NCBI GenBank assembly: GCA_002347475.1
Contig: DDXI01000060.1
Coordinates: forward strand, 1 to 12,994
Source of the DNA: Peptococcaceae bacterium UBA2264
GTDB taxonomy: Bacteria > Bacillota > Desulfitobacteriia > Desulfitobacteriales > Desulfitobacteriaceae
Length of the DNA: 12,994 nt
Reading direction: 5' to 3'
Both the position numbers and the translations under genes were made by a program. Shown piece by piece: positions 12,956 to 12,994 of the stretch. Numbering within the stretch: the first letter of the stretch is position 1; each line of letters opens with the position of its first letter. Below the pieces are notes generated by a model that worked only from the letters and a program-made list of their open reading frames with translations, had not been told where the DNA came from and made no database searches.

Positions 12956-12994
12956 TTTATTCATCCTTTCAGGTCATTAAAACACTTGAAAATA

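Overview
The window reads as chromosomal DNA of a low-to-mid GC, Gram-positive anaerobe, most likely in Clostridia (Peptococcaceae-like). The reasons are strong AGGAGG-type ribosome binding sites on nearly every gene, several lipoboxes of the Gram-positive type, TTG starts rescued by strong Shine-Dalgarno (SD) sequences, intrinsic terminators between convergent genes, a DUF3006 gene beside a ComEC-like hydrolase, and a PflX-type radical SAM protein. The genus cannot be fixed from the sequence.

Left third (1-4404, minus strand): a four-gene operon starts at a promoter near 4375-4404. It encodes a substrate-binding lipoprotein, a membrane permease and an ATPase of the taurine/nitrate/sulfonate-type ABC importers, then a hydantoinase/oxoprolinase A-type protein that runs off the left edge. 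The likely logic is import of a small compound followed by ATP-dependent ring opening or carboxylation, but the substrate is unknown. A monocistronic cysteine-rich C_GCAxxG_C_C protein (4592-5050, plus) follows, and a perfect bidirectional hairpin separates it from a convergent Hsp20 gene (5133-5585, minus).

Middle (5586-8547): the hsp20 leader has a good sigma-A promoter and folds into a hairpin that occludes the SD, so it is a candidate RNA thermometer. A Nudix hydrolase with a TTG start lies upstream on the same strand. Divergent from it is a three-gene cluster: a secreted metallo-beta-lactamase-fold lipoprotein of the ComEC C-terminal type, a DUF3006 protein and a PflX-like radical SAM protein.

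Right third (8548-12994): rlmI and yjbQ form a minus-strand pair. Divergent from rlmI is a phospholipase-D-fold lipoprotein whose two HKD motifs are both degraded. A strong terminator separates it from a convergent histidine phosphatase. Immediately upstream of the phosphatase, the 278-nt gap (12227-12505) holds what looks like a 6S RNA gene with its own promoter and terminator hairpin. The window ends with an uncharacterised winged-helix plus coiled-coil regulator. No tRNA, rRNA, insertion sequence, CRISPR array or prophage gene was seen. The most interesting parts are the two RNA elements (6S RNA and hsp20 leader) and the pseudo-enzymatic PLD lipoprotein.
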